Of a stretch of DNA of 64,000 bases, positions 26,119-34,841 are shown one piece after another (position 1 is the first letter of the stretch; the number at the start of each line of letters is the position of its first letter). The DNA lies in the NCBI RefSeq assembly GCF_015291745.1, contig NZ_CP030059.1, positions 5,545,501 through 5,609,500 of the forward strand, in the 5' to 3' direction. The position numbers and the translations under genes were made by a program. The notes below the pieces were generated by a model. It did no database searches and had not been told where the DNA came from. It saw nothing but the letters and a program-made list of their open reading frames with translations. Source of the DNA: Bradyrhizobium sp. CCBAU 53351 (GTDB lineage Bacteria; Pseudomonadota; Alphaproteobacteria; Rhizobiales; Xanthobacteraceae).

Positions 26119-26907
26119 ATGACCGCAGTGCTTCGGACGGGAGATCCGTCTGCAAATCGACCAACGACCGGCGCCCCCGATGCGATTTCAATCATGACCA
26201 GCGGCAGCCCGAACATCCTGATCGTGGAGGACGACAAGCCGACCCGCGAACTCATCTCGCGCTATCTGCGCGATCACGACTTCTCGGTCGACGCGGTCGC
26301 GAACGGCAAGGAGATGGACCGCCATCTCTCCCACGACCGGGTCGACCTGATCGTGCTCGACCTGATGCTGCCCGGCGAGGACGGCCTGAGCCTCTGCCGC
26401 CGCCTGCGGATGGACTCCACGACGCCGGTCATCATCCTCACCGCGAGGGGCGAGGATCTCGACCGGATCCTCGGCCTGGAAATGGGCGCCGACGACTATC
26501 TAGCAAAGCCGTTCAACCCGCGCGAGCTTCTCGCCAGGATCAACGCGGTGCTGCGCCGGCGATCGAGCGGCCTCGCCGCCGGCTCCGCCCCTGCCCGTCT
26601 CAAGTTCCAGGGCTGGACCATCGATCTCCGCTTGCGCGAGTTGCGCGACCCGCAAGGCGCGCAGGTGCCGCTGACCAGTGCCGAGTTCGATCTGCTGCAG
26701 GCCTTCTGCGAGCGGGCAGGACGCGTTCTCACCCGCGACAATTTGCTGAGCATGACGCGCGGCCGTCCCGGCGGAAGCTTCGGCCGCAGCATCGACGTGC
26801 TGGTCAGCCGGCTGCGCCGCAAGCTCGACCGCACGGAAGGCTCATCCATGATCAAGACCGTCCGCATCGGCGGCTACGTCTTCACGCCGCTGGTGGAGGA
26901 AGCATGA
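26119..26907 (+). CDS. OmpR-family two-component response regulator
   Basis: This 262-aa regulator has a receiver domain (NILIVEDDKPTREL, phospho-acceptor Asp in IVLDLMLPGEDG near residue 81, conserved Lys in YLAKPFNPREL) and a C-terminal winged helix with LTSAEFDLLQAFCERAGRVL and DVLVSRLRRKLD. The ATG at 26119 has AGGA at a suitable distance; an internal ATG at 26194 would start right at the receiver domain and is a fair alternative. It lies 14 bp after macB and overlaps the sensor kinase by 4 bp, so it probably controls this export operon, as is known for many such pairs. Confidence 0.93.
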   Translation: MTAVLRTGDPSANRPTTGAPDAISIMTSGSPNILIVEDDKPTRELISRYLRDHDFSVDAVANGKEMDRHLSHDRVDLIVLDLMLPGEDGLSLCRRLRMDSTTPVIILTARGEDLDRILGLEMGADDYLAKPFNPRELLARINAVLRRRSSGLAAGSAPARLKFQGWTIDLRLRELRDPQGAQVPLTSAEFDLLQAFCERAGRVLTRDNLLSMTRGRPGGSFGRSIDVLVSRLRRKLDRTEGSSMIKTVRIGGYVFTPLVEEA

Positions 26908-28235
26908 GCCGCGCCGCCGATATCGTCGCGCTGTTCAGCTTCAGGCGGATCAGCGGGCAGATCGCCGCCTTGATCCTGGGATCGCTGATCCTGATCCACG
27001 TCCTGATTGCCGGGTATTTTCTCCTCAACCAGCCGAAACTGCTGGCGGAAACGCCGCTGGAGCAGATCGAGCTGATCGTGCGGATCATCGCCAACACGCC
27101 GAAAGCCGAGCGCGCGCTCGTCCTCGACAGCGTCAGCCGAACCTTTCCAGCGCTCAAGCTCCAATTGCGAGACGGCGGCTCGGCCTCCACCACGCCGCAG
27201 TCGATGCGAACGTCCCTGACCATTCCTTCCGCACTCGGAGTCAAGGCCGAGCTCGTTCGCGGCAGCGGCGCGGAGGACGAGCGCGTCTGGTTCCACCTTC
27301 CGGGCGACGACCTGCTCGAAGCCGCGATCGGATCGCCCAAGATGCCGGCCTTCGTGAGCGGTCTCTGGACCTCGACGCTGCTGTTCCTGGTGGCGAGCCT
27401 GACGCTGCTCGGCGTCTGGGCCGGTCGCGCACTCTCCTCGCCCCTGTCGGCCTTCGCGCGCGCGGCGGAGGACTTCAGCCTGAGCCGGTCCTCCGCGCCG
27501 CTGCCCGAAAACGGCCCGGAGGAGATCAGGTCCGCGGCGAGAGCGCTCAACCGGATGCGTGATCGCATCGCCACGCTGATGAACGACAGAACCCGCATGC
27601 TGGCGGCCATCAGCCATGATCTACGCACGCCGATCACGCGTCTGCGGCTGCGTTCGGAATATATCGAGGATCCGGCACAACGCACGCAGACCGTGCGCGA
27701 CCTCGACCAGATGCAGTCGATGCTGGAATCGGTGCTGTCGCTCCTGCGCAGCGAGAGCCCGGTCAAGCCGACGCTGGTGGACGTCGCGGCGCTGCTTCAA
27801 ATGGTTTGCGAGCAGTTTTCGGATTCCGGATTTGCCGTGACCTATTCCGGCCCGAACAGGGCCGCCTTCGTCCTGCGGCCCGACGAAATCACCCGCGCGG
27901 TCACCAACCTCGTCGAGAATGCAACGCGCTTCGGAACCCAAATCGACGTCGCGCTGACGACGGTCGGGGACCGGCTCGTCATCGACGTCTCCGACGACGG
28001 GCCCGGCATTCCCGACAAGAGCAAGGCGGCGATGCTGGAGCCCTTTGTGCGCGGAGAGGAAGCCCGCACCATGGACGAGGCGGCCGGATTCGGTCTCGGC
28101 CTCTCGATCGCGCAGGCGATCGTGACGGCGCATGACGGAACGCTCGAACTGCTCGACAACGCGCCGAAGGGCCTGCGCGTCCGCCTGCAGCTTTCGCGGG
28201 CTGCCCACGACGATGCGGAAGCGCCGCGGACATAA
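26904..28235 (+). CDS. Sensor histidine kinase (EnvZ-like)
   Basis: This 443-aa inner-membrane kinase has a transmembrane helix near residues 20-42 (IAALILGSLILIHVLIAGYF), a periplasmic sensor region of about 115 residues, a second helix near 160-178, a HAMP domain, a HisKA domain with phospho-acceptor His238 in AAISHDLRTPITRLRLR, and an HATPase domain with NLVENATRFG, DDGPGIP and GFGLGLSIAQAI. Its ATG overlaps the regulator stop. It presumably senses an envelope signal relevant to the linked MacAB system; the ligand is unknown. Confidence 0.94.
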   Translation: MSRAADIVALFSFRRISGQIAALILGSLILIHVLIAGYFLLNQPKLLAETPLEQIELIVRIIANTPKAERALVLDSVSRTFPALKLQLRDGGSASTTPQSMRTSLTIPSALGVKAELVRGSGAEDERVWFHLPGDDLLEAAIGSPKMPAFVSGLWTSTLLFLVASLTLLGVWAGRALSSPLSAFARAAEDFSLSRSSAPLPENGPEEIRSAARALNRMRDRIATLMNDRTRMLAAISHDLRTPITRLRLRSEYIEDPAQRTQTVRDLDQMQSMLESVLSLLRSESPVKPTLVDVAALLQMVCEQFSDSGFAVTYSGPNRAAFVLRPDEITRAVTNLVENATRFGTQIDVALTTVGDRLVIDVSDDGPGIPDKSKAAMLEPFVRGEEARTMDEAAGFGLGLSIAQAIVTAHDGTLELLDNAPKGLRVRLQLSRAAHDDAEAPRT

Positions 28236-28294
28236 AGCTGCGGCATTTGTCGGGCTTGTCGGTCATCCCGCCTCTGCTTCCCCCTGGAGTTCCC

Positions 28295-29449
28295 ATGTCC
28301 TCTGCCGACCGGCCGGCGACGCGCCTTGCGACACGGCTTGCCTTCCTCGTCGCGGGCTTCGGCATCGCATGCTGGGCGCCGCTGGTGCCGTTCGCGAAGA
28401 CGCGGCTCGGCGTCGACGACGGCGTGCTCGGACTGCTGCTGCTCAGCCTCGGCATCGGCTCTGTCGTCGCGATGCTGCTCACGGGAATCGTGAGCGCGCG
28501 CTACGGCAGCAGGCCGATCATCCTGGCGGGCGGGTTCGGCCTGGCGCTGGTACTGCCTTTGCTCGCGGTCGCGAGCTCGCCCGCGACGCTGGCCCTGGCC
28601 CTGTTCGCATTCGGCGCGGCGCTCGGCTCGATCGACGTCGCCATGAACATCCACGCCGTGGAGGTTGAGCGCGCCGCGGCGCGCCCGCTGATGTCAGGCT
28701 TCCACGCGCTGTTCAGCATCGGGGGCTTTGCCGGATCCGCGCTGATGACGGCCCTGCTGTCGCTGCAATTCGGCACGCTCGCCTGCACGCTGATCTGCTC
28801 AGCCCTGATGCTGATCGCGATGGTCGTGACCTGGCCGCGCCTGCTGCGCAACGCGCAGGCGCAGGACGGCCCGCTGTTCGTGCTGCCGCACGGATCGGTG
28901 CTGCTGCTCGCGCTGCTCGGCGCCATCACCTTCCTGGTCGAGGGCGCGATGCTCGATTGGGGCGCGCTACTCGTGATCGGCGCGGGCCTCGTCACCGAGG
29001 CGCAGGGCGGAGCCGGCTACATCGTGTTCTCGATCGCGATGACGATGGGGCGGCTCGGCGGCGACGCCATCGTTGCGCGCATCGGGGACCGCGCGACATT
29101 GCTGTGGGGCAGCCTGATCGCGATCGCGGGCTTCGTGGTCCTGCTGACCGCGCCGGTTGCGGCGGTCGCGATCACCGGCTTCCTGCTGATCGGGTTCGGC
29201 GCATCGAACCTCGTACCGGTGCTCTTCCGCCGGGCGGCCCGGCAAACGGTGATGCCGACCGGCCTTGCGGTCGCCGCGATCACGACCGCGGGCTATGCAG
29301 GAATCCTGATCGGCCCTGCCGGCGTCGGCTTCGTCGCGCATTTGGGCGGATTGCCGATGGCGTTCTGGCTGCTGGCTGCGCTGATGGGTCTCGTCACGCT
29401 GACGGCGCGCATCGTCACGGCGGATTCGCACCAGACCGCCGCGAGCTAA
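28295..29449 (+). CDS. Major facilitator superfamily transporter
   Basis: This 384-aa protein shows about twelve hydrophobic segments and conserved glycine-rich turns such as GIGSVVAMLLTGIVSARYGSR-like loop 2-3 content (about residues 50-75), with FGAALGSIDVAMNIHAVEVE near residue 112. That last block is typical of the YbjJ/FucP-like group of inner-membrane carriers. GGAG sits 7 bp before the chosen ATG at 28295. The substrate is unknown. It is 59 bp downstream of the sensor kinase on the same strand, so read-through from the efflux operon is possible, but it has no evident functional link. Confidence 0.9.
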   Translation: MSSADRPATRLATRLAFLVAGFGIACWAPLVPFAKTRLGVDDGVLGLLLLSLGIGSVVAMLLTGIVSARYGSRPIILAGGFGLALVLPLLAVASSPATLALALFAFGAALGSIDVAMNIHAVEVERAAARPLMSGFHALFSIGGFAGSALMTALLSLQFGTLACTLICSALMLIAMVVTWPRLLRNAQAQDGPLFVLPHGSVLLLALLGAITFLVEGAMLDWGALLVIGAGLVTEAQGGAGYIVFSIAMTMGRLGGDAIVARIGDRATLLWGSLIAIAGFVVLLTAPVAAVAITGFLLIGFGASNLVPVLFRRAARQTVMPTGLAVAAITTAGYAGILIGPAGVGFVAHLGGLPMAFWLLAALMGLVTLTARIVTADSHQTAAS

Positions 29450-29598
29450 CCCCTTCCATCTCAAGCATGATTCACGGGCCGCAGCCGACCCAAGCCATCC
29501 ACGCAGGTCTGTCAGCCATGCGGCTTTCGGCCAGTTTACTGGACGCCTCGTTCTGCTAGACCACAATAAAATACCTTTTGACTCCCTCGCGGGGGCAA

Positions 29599-29610
29599 TG
29601 GCACGTGCCA
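29599..29610. promoter_or_regulatory. 12-bp perfect palindrome at the start of the winged-helix/ATPase regulator gene
   Basis: TGGCACGTGCCA is perfectly self-complementary and contains the GTG (29605-29607) that I favour as start codon. A palindrome overlapping the initiation region of a regulator gene is compatible with an autoregulatory operator or with mRNA structure limiting translation. It is short enough to occur by chance. Confidence 0.3.
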
Positions 29611-32451
29611 GCTGATAGTAACCAAGACTCGGTCGTTTCATTCGGGCCATTTCGGCTGTTTCCAAAATCCCGACTCCTGGAGAAGGAGGGAGAGCCGCTT
29701 CACGTCGGCGGCCGTGCGCTCGATATCCTGATCCTGTTGGCCGAGCGTCCCGGGGAAGTCATCGACAAGAGAGAGCTGGTCAAGCGCATCTGGGCCGATG
29801 TGAATGTCGACGAGGGTAGTCTGCGCTTCCATGTCGCAGCGCTGCGCAAGGTGCTCGGCGACACCGGCAAGTCGGCCCGCTATGTCCTCAACGTGCCGGG
29901 GCGCGGCTATTGCTTTGTTGCGCCGTCCACTCAAGCGGCGCCGGAGGTCGTCGCGCCTGTCGCCGCCGACATCAGTCCGCCCCGCTCGTTGCCCGCTCCG
30001 CTCGCGAAGATGATCGGCCGCGAGGCGATCGTCGAGAAGATCTCGAACGGCCTGACGCTGCATCGCTTCATGACCGTGGTCGGCCCGGGCGGCATCGGCA
30101 AGACCGTCGTTGCCGTCGCGGTCGGGCATCGACGCGCGGCGGATTTCGGCGGGCGCATCTTCTTCGTCGATTTCGGTCCACTGCGCGACGCCGGCCATGT
30201 CACGACCACCATCGCCTCCGTGCTCGGGCTGACGGTCAGCTCGGAAGATCCGACGCCGGCGATCCTGACATTCCTGAAGAGCGGACCGACCTTGCTGATC
30301 GTCGACGGTTGCGAGCATGTGCTGGACACGCTGGCGCCGATCGTGGAGCGCATCGTTCGCGAGGCGCCGCAGCTTCGCGTTCTCGCAACCAGCCGCGAGT
30401 CGTTCCGAAGCGAGGGCGAGCGGATCTTCCGGCTGTTTCCGCTGGATTGTCCGCCCGAGCGCGAGGATCTCGACGTCGCCGAGGTTCTCGCCTATCCCGC
30501 CGCTCAGCTCTTCGTCGAGCGCATCGCGCAGAGCTCCGGGCCGTTCCAGCTCAGCGCCGAAGAGGCGCCGCTCGTCGCGAACATCTGCCGGCGCCTCGAC
30601 GGCATTGCCCTGGCGATCGAACTCGCGGCGGGCCGTGTCGATGCGTATGGCATCGCCGGCACGGCCTCTCTGCTCGACAGCCGCTTTTCGCTGCAATGGC
30701 GGGGACGACGCACGGCGGTCCCGCGGCACCAGACGCTCGCGGCCGCCCTCGACTGGAGCTATGACCTGCTGCCGCCGGCGGAAAGCGCCATCTTGCGACG
30801 ATTGTCGGTGTTCGCCGGGCCGTTCGCGCCGGAGGCCGCCGCCGCGGTCGCGTCCGGCGACGGCCTCGGCACCTCGGAGACGCTGGAGGCGATCGACAGC
30901 CTGGTCGCCAAATCGCTGATCTCGCCATCCGGCTCGCGAGCGCTGCGTTATCGCCTGCTCGACACCACGCGCACCTACGCACTCGGCAAGCTGCGCGAGC
31001 TCGGTGAAGTCGGGCAGTTCGCGCGGCGCCATGCCGAGCATTTCCGCGATGTCTTCGAGCGCGCGGGGGCCGATACCGCGACGCCGCTGCCGGAATGGCA
31101 GAGCGCCCATGGTGGGGAGCTGGACAATCTGCGCGCCGCGCTGGACTGGGCCTTCGGGCCCGACGGCGATGCCAAGCTCGGCATTGCGCTGACGGCGACC
31201 GCGGTGCCCCTGTGGGTGCGCCTTTCGCTGTTCGCCGAATGCCGCGAGCGCTGCAGGACGGCACTGGCGGCGCTGGGCGAGGACCGCGGCAACGATCGCG
31301 TCCGTATGCAACTGCTGTCCGCGCTCGGCTGGTCGCTGATGTATGGCGAGGGCCGCGCGCGCGAAGCGCGCCCGATCCTCGAGACGACGCTCGAAATCGC
31401 CGAGCGCCTCGACGACAAGGATTTCCGGCTGCGCGCGCTCTGGGGCTTGTGCATCGACCAGTTCAACAACGGGCAGTTCGGCAAGGCCCGTGCGCTCGCC
31501 GACCGTTTTGCGAACGCGGCTGCAAACTCGCCCGACACCACCGATCTCATGCTGGGCGACCGCCTGATGGCCGTCGCGCTGCATTATCTCGGCGACCAGA
31601 ACGAGGCGCGCCAGCGGATCGACCGGGTCAACGCCTCGCTGCATGTGCTGGTAGCCAAGCCGAAAATCTTTCCGCTCGATCTCAGGATATCGACGCAATA
31701 TTTTCGCGCCCGCATCCTCTGGCTGCAGGGCTTCGCCGATCAGGCCCAGGCGCTCGCGGCTGAGAACATCTGGGAAGGCCGGGCCAACGGCCATGCGCTG
31801 ACCTTCTGCAGCGTGCTGGGCCAGGCGGCCTGCCCGATCGCGTTCTGGTCCGGCGATTTCGATGCCGCGGAGCGCCACGGCACCGAGCTGCTCGAGCACA
31901 CCGAACGCCACGCCATCCGGCTGTGGAGCCTGTGGGCCCGGGCCTTCAACGCCGCGGTCATGGCCAGGCGCGGCGACATCGCGACCGGCCTGCCGCTTTT
32001 GCGCGAAGAGCTCAATCGCGCCGGCGATGCACGCTTCCTGCCGCGCTTTCTCCCGCTGCTCGGCGAGCTCGCCGCATGTTGCCTGGAGGCCGGCGAGGTC
32101 AACCGTGGCCTCGAGATGATCGAGGACGCCCTCGCCCGTTGCAACGACCGGCAGGAGCTCTGGCATCTGCCGGAGCTGATCCGCATCAAGGCAGAGCTGA
32201 TGCTCGCAAGCGCGCGGCACTCAGGGAACGCCGAGGCGCGCTTTCGCGAAGCGATCGACATTGCCGAGCAGCAGGGCGCGCGCTTCTGGCAGCTGCGCGC
32301 TGCAACCGGTCTCGCGCGGCTCTTGATGGACGCAGGCCGCGGCCCGGAGGCTCATGCGGCTCTCGGTAAGGCCTGTGACGGGTTTAGCGAGGGCAAGGAG
32401 ATCGCCGACCTGCGCGCGGCCCGCGCGTTGATGAGACAACTCAGGAACTGA
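29605..32451 (+). CDS. Large winged-helix / STAND-type ATPase transcriptional regulator
   Basis: This 948-aa regulator starts with an OmpR/CadC-type winged helix (VSFGPFRLFPKSRLLEKEGE to YVLNVPGRGYCFVAPS, about residues 10-100). A signal-transduction ATPase domain follows with Walker A GPGGIGKTVVAVA near residue 163 and Walker B TLLIVDGCEHVLD near residue 230. A C-terminal half of about 450 residues has TPR-like alpha-helical repeats. This matches the predicted-ATPase group (COG3903). I favour the GTG at 29605 because GGGGG lies 9 bp upstream; a TTG at 29578 is the alternative. No adjacent structural gene is co-directional, so the target is unknown. Such proteins usually oligomerise on binding a ligand or partner at the repeat domain. 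Confidence 0.88.
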   Translation: MPADSNQDSVVSFGPFRLFPKSRLLEKEGEPLHVGGRALDILILLAERPGEVIDKRELVKRIWADVNVDEGSLRFHVAALRKVLGDTGKSARYVLNVPGRGYCFVAPSTQAAPEVVAPVAADISPPRSLPAPLAKMIGREAIVEKISNGLTLHRFMTVVGPGGIGKTVVAVAVGHRRAADFGGRIFFVDFGPLRDAGHVTTTIASVLGLTVSSEDPTPAILTFLKSGPTLLIVDGCEHVLDTLAPIVERIVREAPQLRVLATSRESFRSEGERIFRLFPLDCPPEREDLDVAEVLAYPAAQLFVERIAQSSGPFQLSAEEAPLVANICRRLDGIALAIELAAGRVDAYGIAGTASLLDSRFSLQWRGRRTAVPRHQTLAAALDWSYDLLPPAESAILRRLSVFAGPFAPEAAAAVASGDGLGTSETLEAIDSLVAKSLISPSGSRALRYRLLDTTRTYALGKLRELGEVGQFARRHAEHFRDVFERAGADTATPLPEWQSAHGGELDNLRAALDWAFGPDGDAKLGIALTATAVPLWVRLSLFAECRERCRTALAALGEDRGNDRVRMQLLSALGWSLMYGEGRAREARPILETTLEIAERLDDKDFRLRALWGLCIDQFNNGQFGKARALADRFANAAANSPDTTDLMLGDRLMAVALHYLGDQNEARQRIDRVNASLHVLVAKPKIFPLDLRISTQYFRARILWLQGFADQAQALAAENIWEGRANGHALTFCSVLGQAACPIAFWSGDFDAAERHGTELLEHTERHAIRLWSLWARAFNAAVMARRGDIATGLPLLREELNRAGDARFLPRFLPLLGELAACCLEAGEVNRGLEMIEDALARCNDRQELWHLPELIRIKAELMLASARHSGNAEARFREAIDIAEQQGARFWQLRAATGLARLLMDAGRGPEAHAALGKACDGFSEGKEIADLRAARALMRQLRN

Positions 32452-32460
32452 CGCCGCTTA

Positions 32461-32482
32461 CCTCTCCCGCTTGCGGGAGAGG
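32461..32482. terminator. Perfect hairpin between convergent genes
   Basis: CCTCTCCCGC and GCGGGAGAGG are exact reverse complements separated by TT, giving a strong stem between the regulator stop (32451) and the msrA stop (32529). It can serve both strands as a terminator. The same CTCTCCCCGCTTGCGGGG theme recurs at 42372-42396, so it is also part of a dispersed intergenic repeat. Confidence 0.65.
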
Positions 32483-32528
32483 GAGTGCACTTCCGGCGCG
32501 TTAGCGATCAGTCTTCGTCGTTCGCGTT

Positions 32529-33044
32529 TCACTCTCCCACCGCGGCCGCGCGGCGCGGCAGCTTCCAGCCGGGCCTAATGAAGTGGCAGGTGTAGCCGTC
32601 CGGATAACGTTCGAGATAGTCCTGATGCTCCGGCTCGGCCTCCCAGAATTCGCGAGCGGGCGCGAGCTCGGTCACCACCTTGCCCGGCCAGAGGCGTGAG
32701 GCCTCGACGTCGGCGATGGTGTCTTCGGCGATCTTCTTCTGCTCATCGCTCGTGTAGAAGATCGCCGAGCGATAGCTGGTGCCGAGATCATTGCCCTGGC
32801 GATTGAGCGTGGTGGGATCGTGGATCTGGAAGAAGAATTCCAGCATGGTCCGGAAACTGGTTCTTGCGGGATCGAACATGATCTCGATCGCCTCGGCGTG
32901 GCCTTCGTGGTTGCGATAGGTCGCGTTCTTCACCTGTCCGCCGGTGTAGCCGACGCGGGTGGAGATCACGCCCGGCTGCTTGCGGATGAGGTCCTGCATG
33001 CCCCAGAAGCACCCTCCGGCCAAAACTGCGCGTTCCGTCGTCAT
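32529..33044 (-). CDS. msrA: Peptide-methionine (S)-S-oxide reductase (MsrA)
   Basis: This 171-aa repair enzyme reduces methionine-S-sulfoxide in proteins. The catalytic cysteine is Cys12 in [11 protein letters not shown], and the family blocks [20 protein letters not shown] and [24 protein letters not shown] content are present (residues about 35-105). No resolving cysteine is evident in the C-terminal region, so recycling may go through thioredoxin or a partner directly. The ATG at 33044 gives the normal MsrA N-terminus; the frame upstream is not protein-like. It faces the winged-helix regulator tail to tail. A BisC-type sulfoxide reductase is encoded 1.7 kb away on the same strand. Confidence 0.96.
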   Translation of the reverse strand: MTTERAVLAGGCFWGMQDLIRKQPGVISTRVGYTGGQVKNATYRNHEGHAEAIEIMFDPARTSFRTMLEFFFQIHDPTTLNRQGNDLGTSYRSAIFYTSDEQKKIAEDTIADVEASRLWPGKVVTELAPAREFWEAEPEHQDYLERYPDGYTCHFIRPGWKLPRRAAAVGE

Positions 33045-33402
33045 GTGATGTGCTCCCGGTTCACCAGGCGGCCCGCCCTTCAACCTGCCGCGACGCACGC
33101 GAGCACAGGGCGGGAGCCCGACATTGTCTTTGATGTCCGTTCGCTACCAAAGCCCGGACGGCCTCAGTGTTCCCGATCCGCACGGGATCGGCAACGTGCG
33201 CGAGGTGCCAGCCAGATCAATTTTGCGTCGGCCGCGGATTTCGCAAATCGTCCTCCCATTCGCCCTGAATTGAGAGCATCTTCAACGAGATAACGTCGCA
33301 GCTCCGCTCGCAAGTCCTAACAACTTCTAACACGCCAAGCCGCAGACGCCCCGCCATGGTGCGGACACTGCAGGGTGGATATGGCGGGACATATGGCGGG
33401 AC
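33045..33402. other. 358-bp divergent intergenic region with a 12-bp tandem repeat at its right end
   Basis: The region separates msrA (leftward) from an unknown gene (rightward) and must contain both promoters; none is clear. Its last 24 bp are two exact copies of ATATGGCGGGAC (33379-33390 and 33391-33402) abutting the ATG at 33403, which itself starts a third partial copy (ATGGCG). The repeats place extra ATG triplets out of frame just before the gene. Confidence 0.55.
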
Positions 33403-34110
33403 ATGGCGCTTCTTGACGATGTGATCGATGCCAGCGGCGGAATGGCCCGCTGGAATAGCTTGAACCGATTCACGCTCCACCTTTCGATGGGCGGAACGCT
33501 GTTCTCGAACGCCGGACACGCCCGGGAATTCAAGGACGTGACTGCGGAAGGCTCGACCCGGACACAATCGCTCCGCTTCACCGGCATCACCGGGGGCGAA
33601 CGCTCCGGCTCCTTTCAACCCGACGCGATCACCATCGAGAACCTGGATGGCGAGGTCCTGCAGTCCTGGAGCAACCCCGGCCTTGCATTCGCCGAGGTCG
33701 GCCCGCCCGCGCTTGCGGATGAACTCTATCTCGTCTTCTTCTGCGGTGTCGCGATCTGGAGTTATCTGACGACGCCGTTCCTGCTTGCGCACCCCGATGT
33801 CGTCATCGAGGAGCTGTCGCCCTGGCAGGAAAGCGCCGAGACCTGGCGCCGGCTGCGCGCGCAATTTCCGGCGCACCTGACCATGCTGGCGTCCGAGCAG
33901 ATCCTTTATTTCGACGAGAGCGCCCTGCAGCGGCGCATGGATCACGATCTTTTCGGGATGAAGATCGCACATTCCTCCTGGGCCCATGACAGCTTCGGCG
34001 GCATCGTGGTTCCGACGCTTCGACGCATTCAGACCCTGCGGCCGGACGGAACCGTGATCGCCAAGCCCGTGCTGATGGACGTCGAAATCTTCGATGCCGT
34101 GTTCGAATGA
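33403..34110 (+). CDS. Conserved-looking protein of unknown function
   Basis: This 235-aa protein has no signal peptide, no cysteine cluster and no motif I recognise. It begins MALLDDVIDASGGMARWNSL, a pattern suggesting a lipid- or steroid-binding-type N-terminus seen in some uncharacterised proteobacterial proteins. A hydrophobic stretch lies at about residues 108-129, and the remainder is mixed alpha/beta with an acidic C-terminus (LMDVEIFDAVFE). Codon use and length support a real gene. It is the only gene between msrA and an AraC regulator. Start choice is uncertain because ATGs also occur in the tandem repeats upstream, but those are out of frame. Confidence 0.7.
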   Translation: MALLDDVIDASGGMARWNSLNRFTLHLSMGGTLFSNAGHAREFKDVTAEGSTRTQSLRFTGITGGERSGSFQPDAITIENLDGEVLQSWSNPGLAFAEVGPPALADELYLVFFCGVAIWSYLTTPFLLAHPDVVIEELSPWQESAETWRRLRAQFPAHLTMLASEQILYFDESALQRRMDHDLFGMKIAHSSWAHDSFGGIVVPTLRRIQTLRPDGTVIAKPVLMDVEIFDAVFE

Positions 34111-34301
34111 TGGGTTGGATGGATGCGCGAGCACAGGAGTCACTGCGGCGGGCTGTCGCACCAGGACGCACAAGATCTAACAGAACCTCATCACCCCTAA
34201 CGGGAGTCCTGGCTGGTTCACCTCTATCCTTCGAGGATGGAAAGCATTGGTTGCGCGCTGCCGGGGGTCGCAAGCAATTGCAACGCAGGAAAGGACGAGC
34301 G

Positions 34302-34841
34302 ATGTCGGACAATCTGCAGGCGGCACATGCTGACGGCCCGGCCGGCCCACGGATGGAATCGCCGCGCGTCAGGGTCAATGCCTTGCCGAAATGGCGGCTG
34401 CGGCGCGTCGAGCATTACATCGCTGAACATTTCGGCCGCTGCATCAGTCTGTCCGAGCTCGCCAATGTCGCGGGCCTGTCCAGAATGCATTTTGCGGCAC
34501 AATTTCGCACCGCGACCGGCTACCGTCCCCGCGAATATCTGCTGCATCGCCGGACCGACCATGCGAAGACATTGCTCGCCACCACCGAGCGGCCTTTGGC
34601 GGAGATCGCGCTCGCCGTCGGCTTCAGCACGCAGGCGCATTTTTCGACCGTCTTCAAGCGCATCAGCGGCGAGTCTCCGGCGCGCTGGCGTCTCGCCAAC
34701 AAGGGCAAACGGATCGCGGTCGAAGCGCGCCGTCCTTCCCCGGAGAGCAACTGGGTCGCTGGTGCTCCCTACGCCGGATCGAACGCGCGGATCGGCGGCA
34801 GATTGCCGGTGAACTTCTCCACTTCGACCGTCGTCAGCTGA
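34302..34841 (+). CDS. AraC-family transcriptional regulator (short)
   Basis: Starting at MSDNLQAAHADGPAGP, with AGGA about 10 bp upstream, the protein has 179 aa. It contains only the double helix-turn-helix domain: IAEHFGRCISLSELANVAGL leads to SRMHFAAQFRTATGYRPREY, and a second unit ends in VGFSTQAHFSTVFKRISGES. There is no room for a ligand-binding domain, so it may act constitutively or respond through a partner. A longer open frame starting at 34107 overlaps the unknown gene and looks non-coding. Its last 73 bp overlap, on the opposite strand, the 3' end of the BisC-type oxidoreductase. Confidence 0.87.
   Translation: MSDNLQAAHADGPAGPRMESPRVRVNALPKWRLRRVEHYIAEHFGRCISLSELANVAGLSRMHFAAQFRTATGYRPREYLLHRRTDHAKTLLATTERPLAEIALAVGFSTQAHFSTVFKRISGESPARWRLANKGKRIAVEARRPSPESNWVAGAPYAGSNARIGGRLPVNFSTSTVVS

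Noticed and set aside
29638..32220. 860-codon minus-strand open frame
   Set aside because: It mirrors the winged-helix/ATPase regulator, which has Walker motifs and a DNA-binding domain; the mirror has none.
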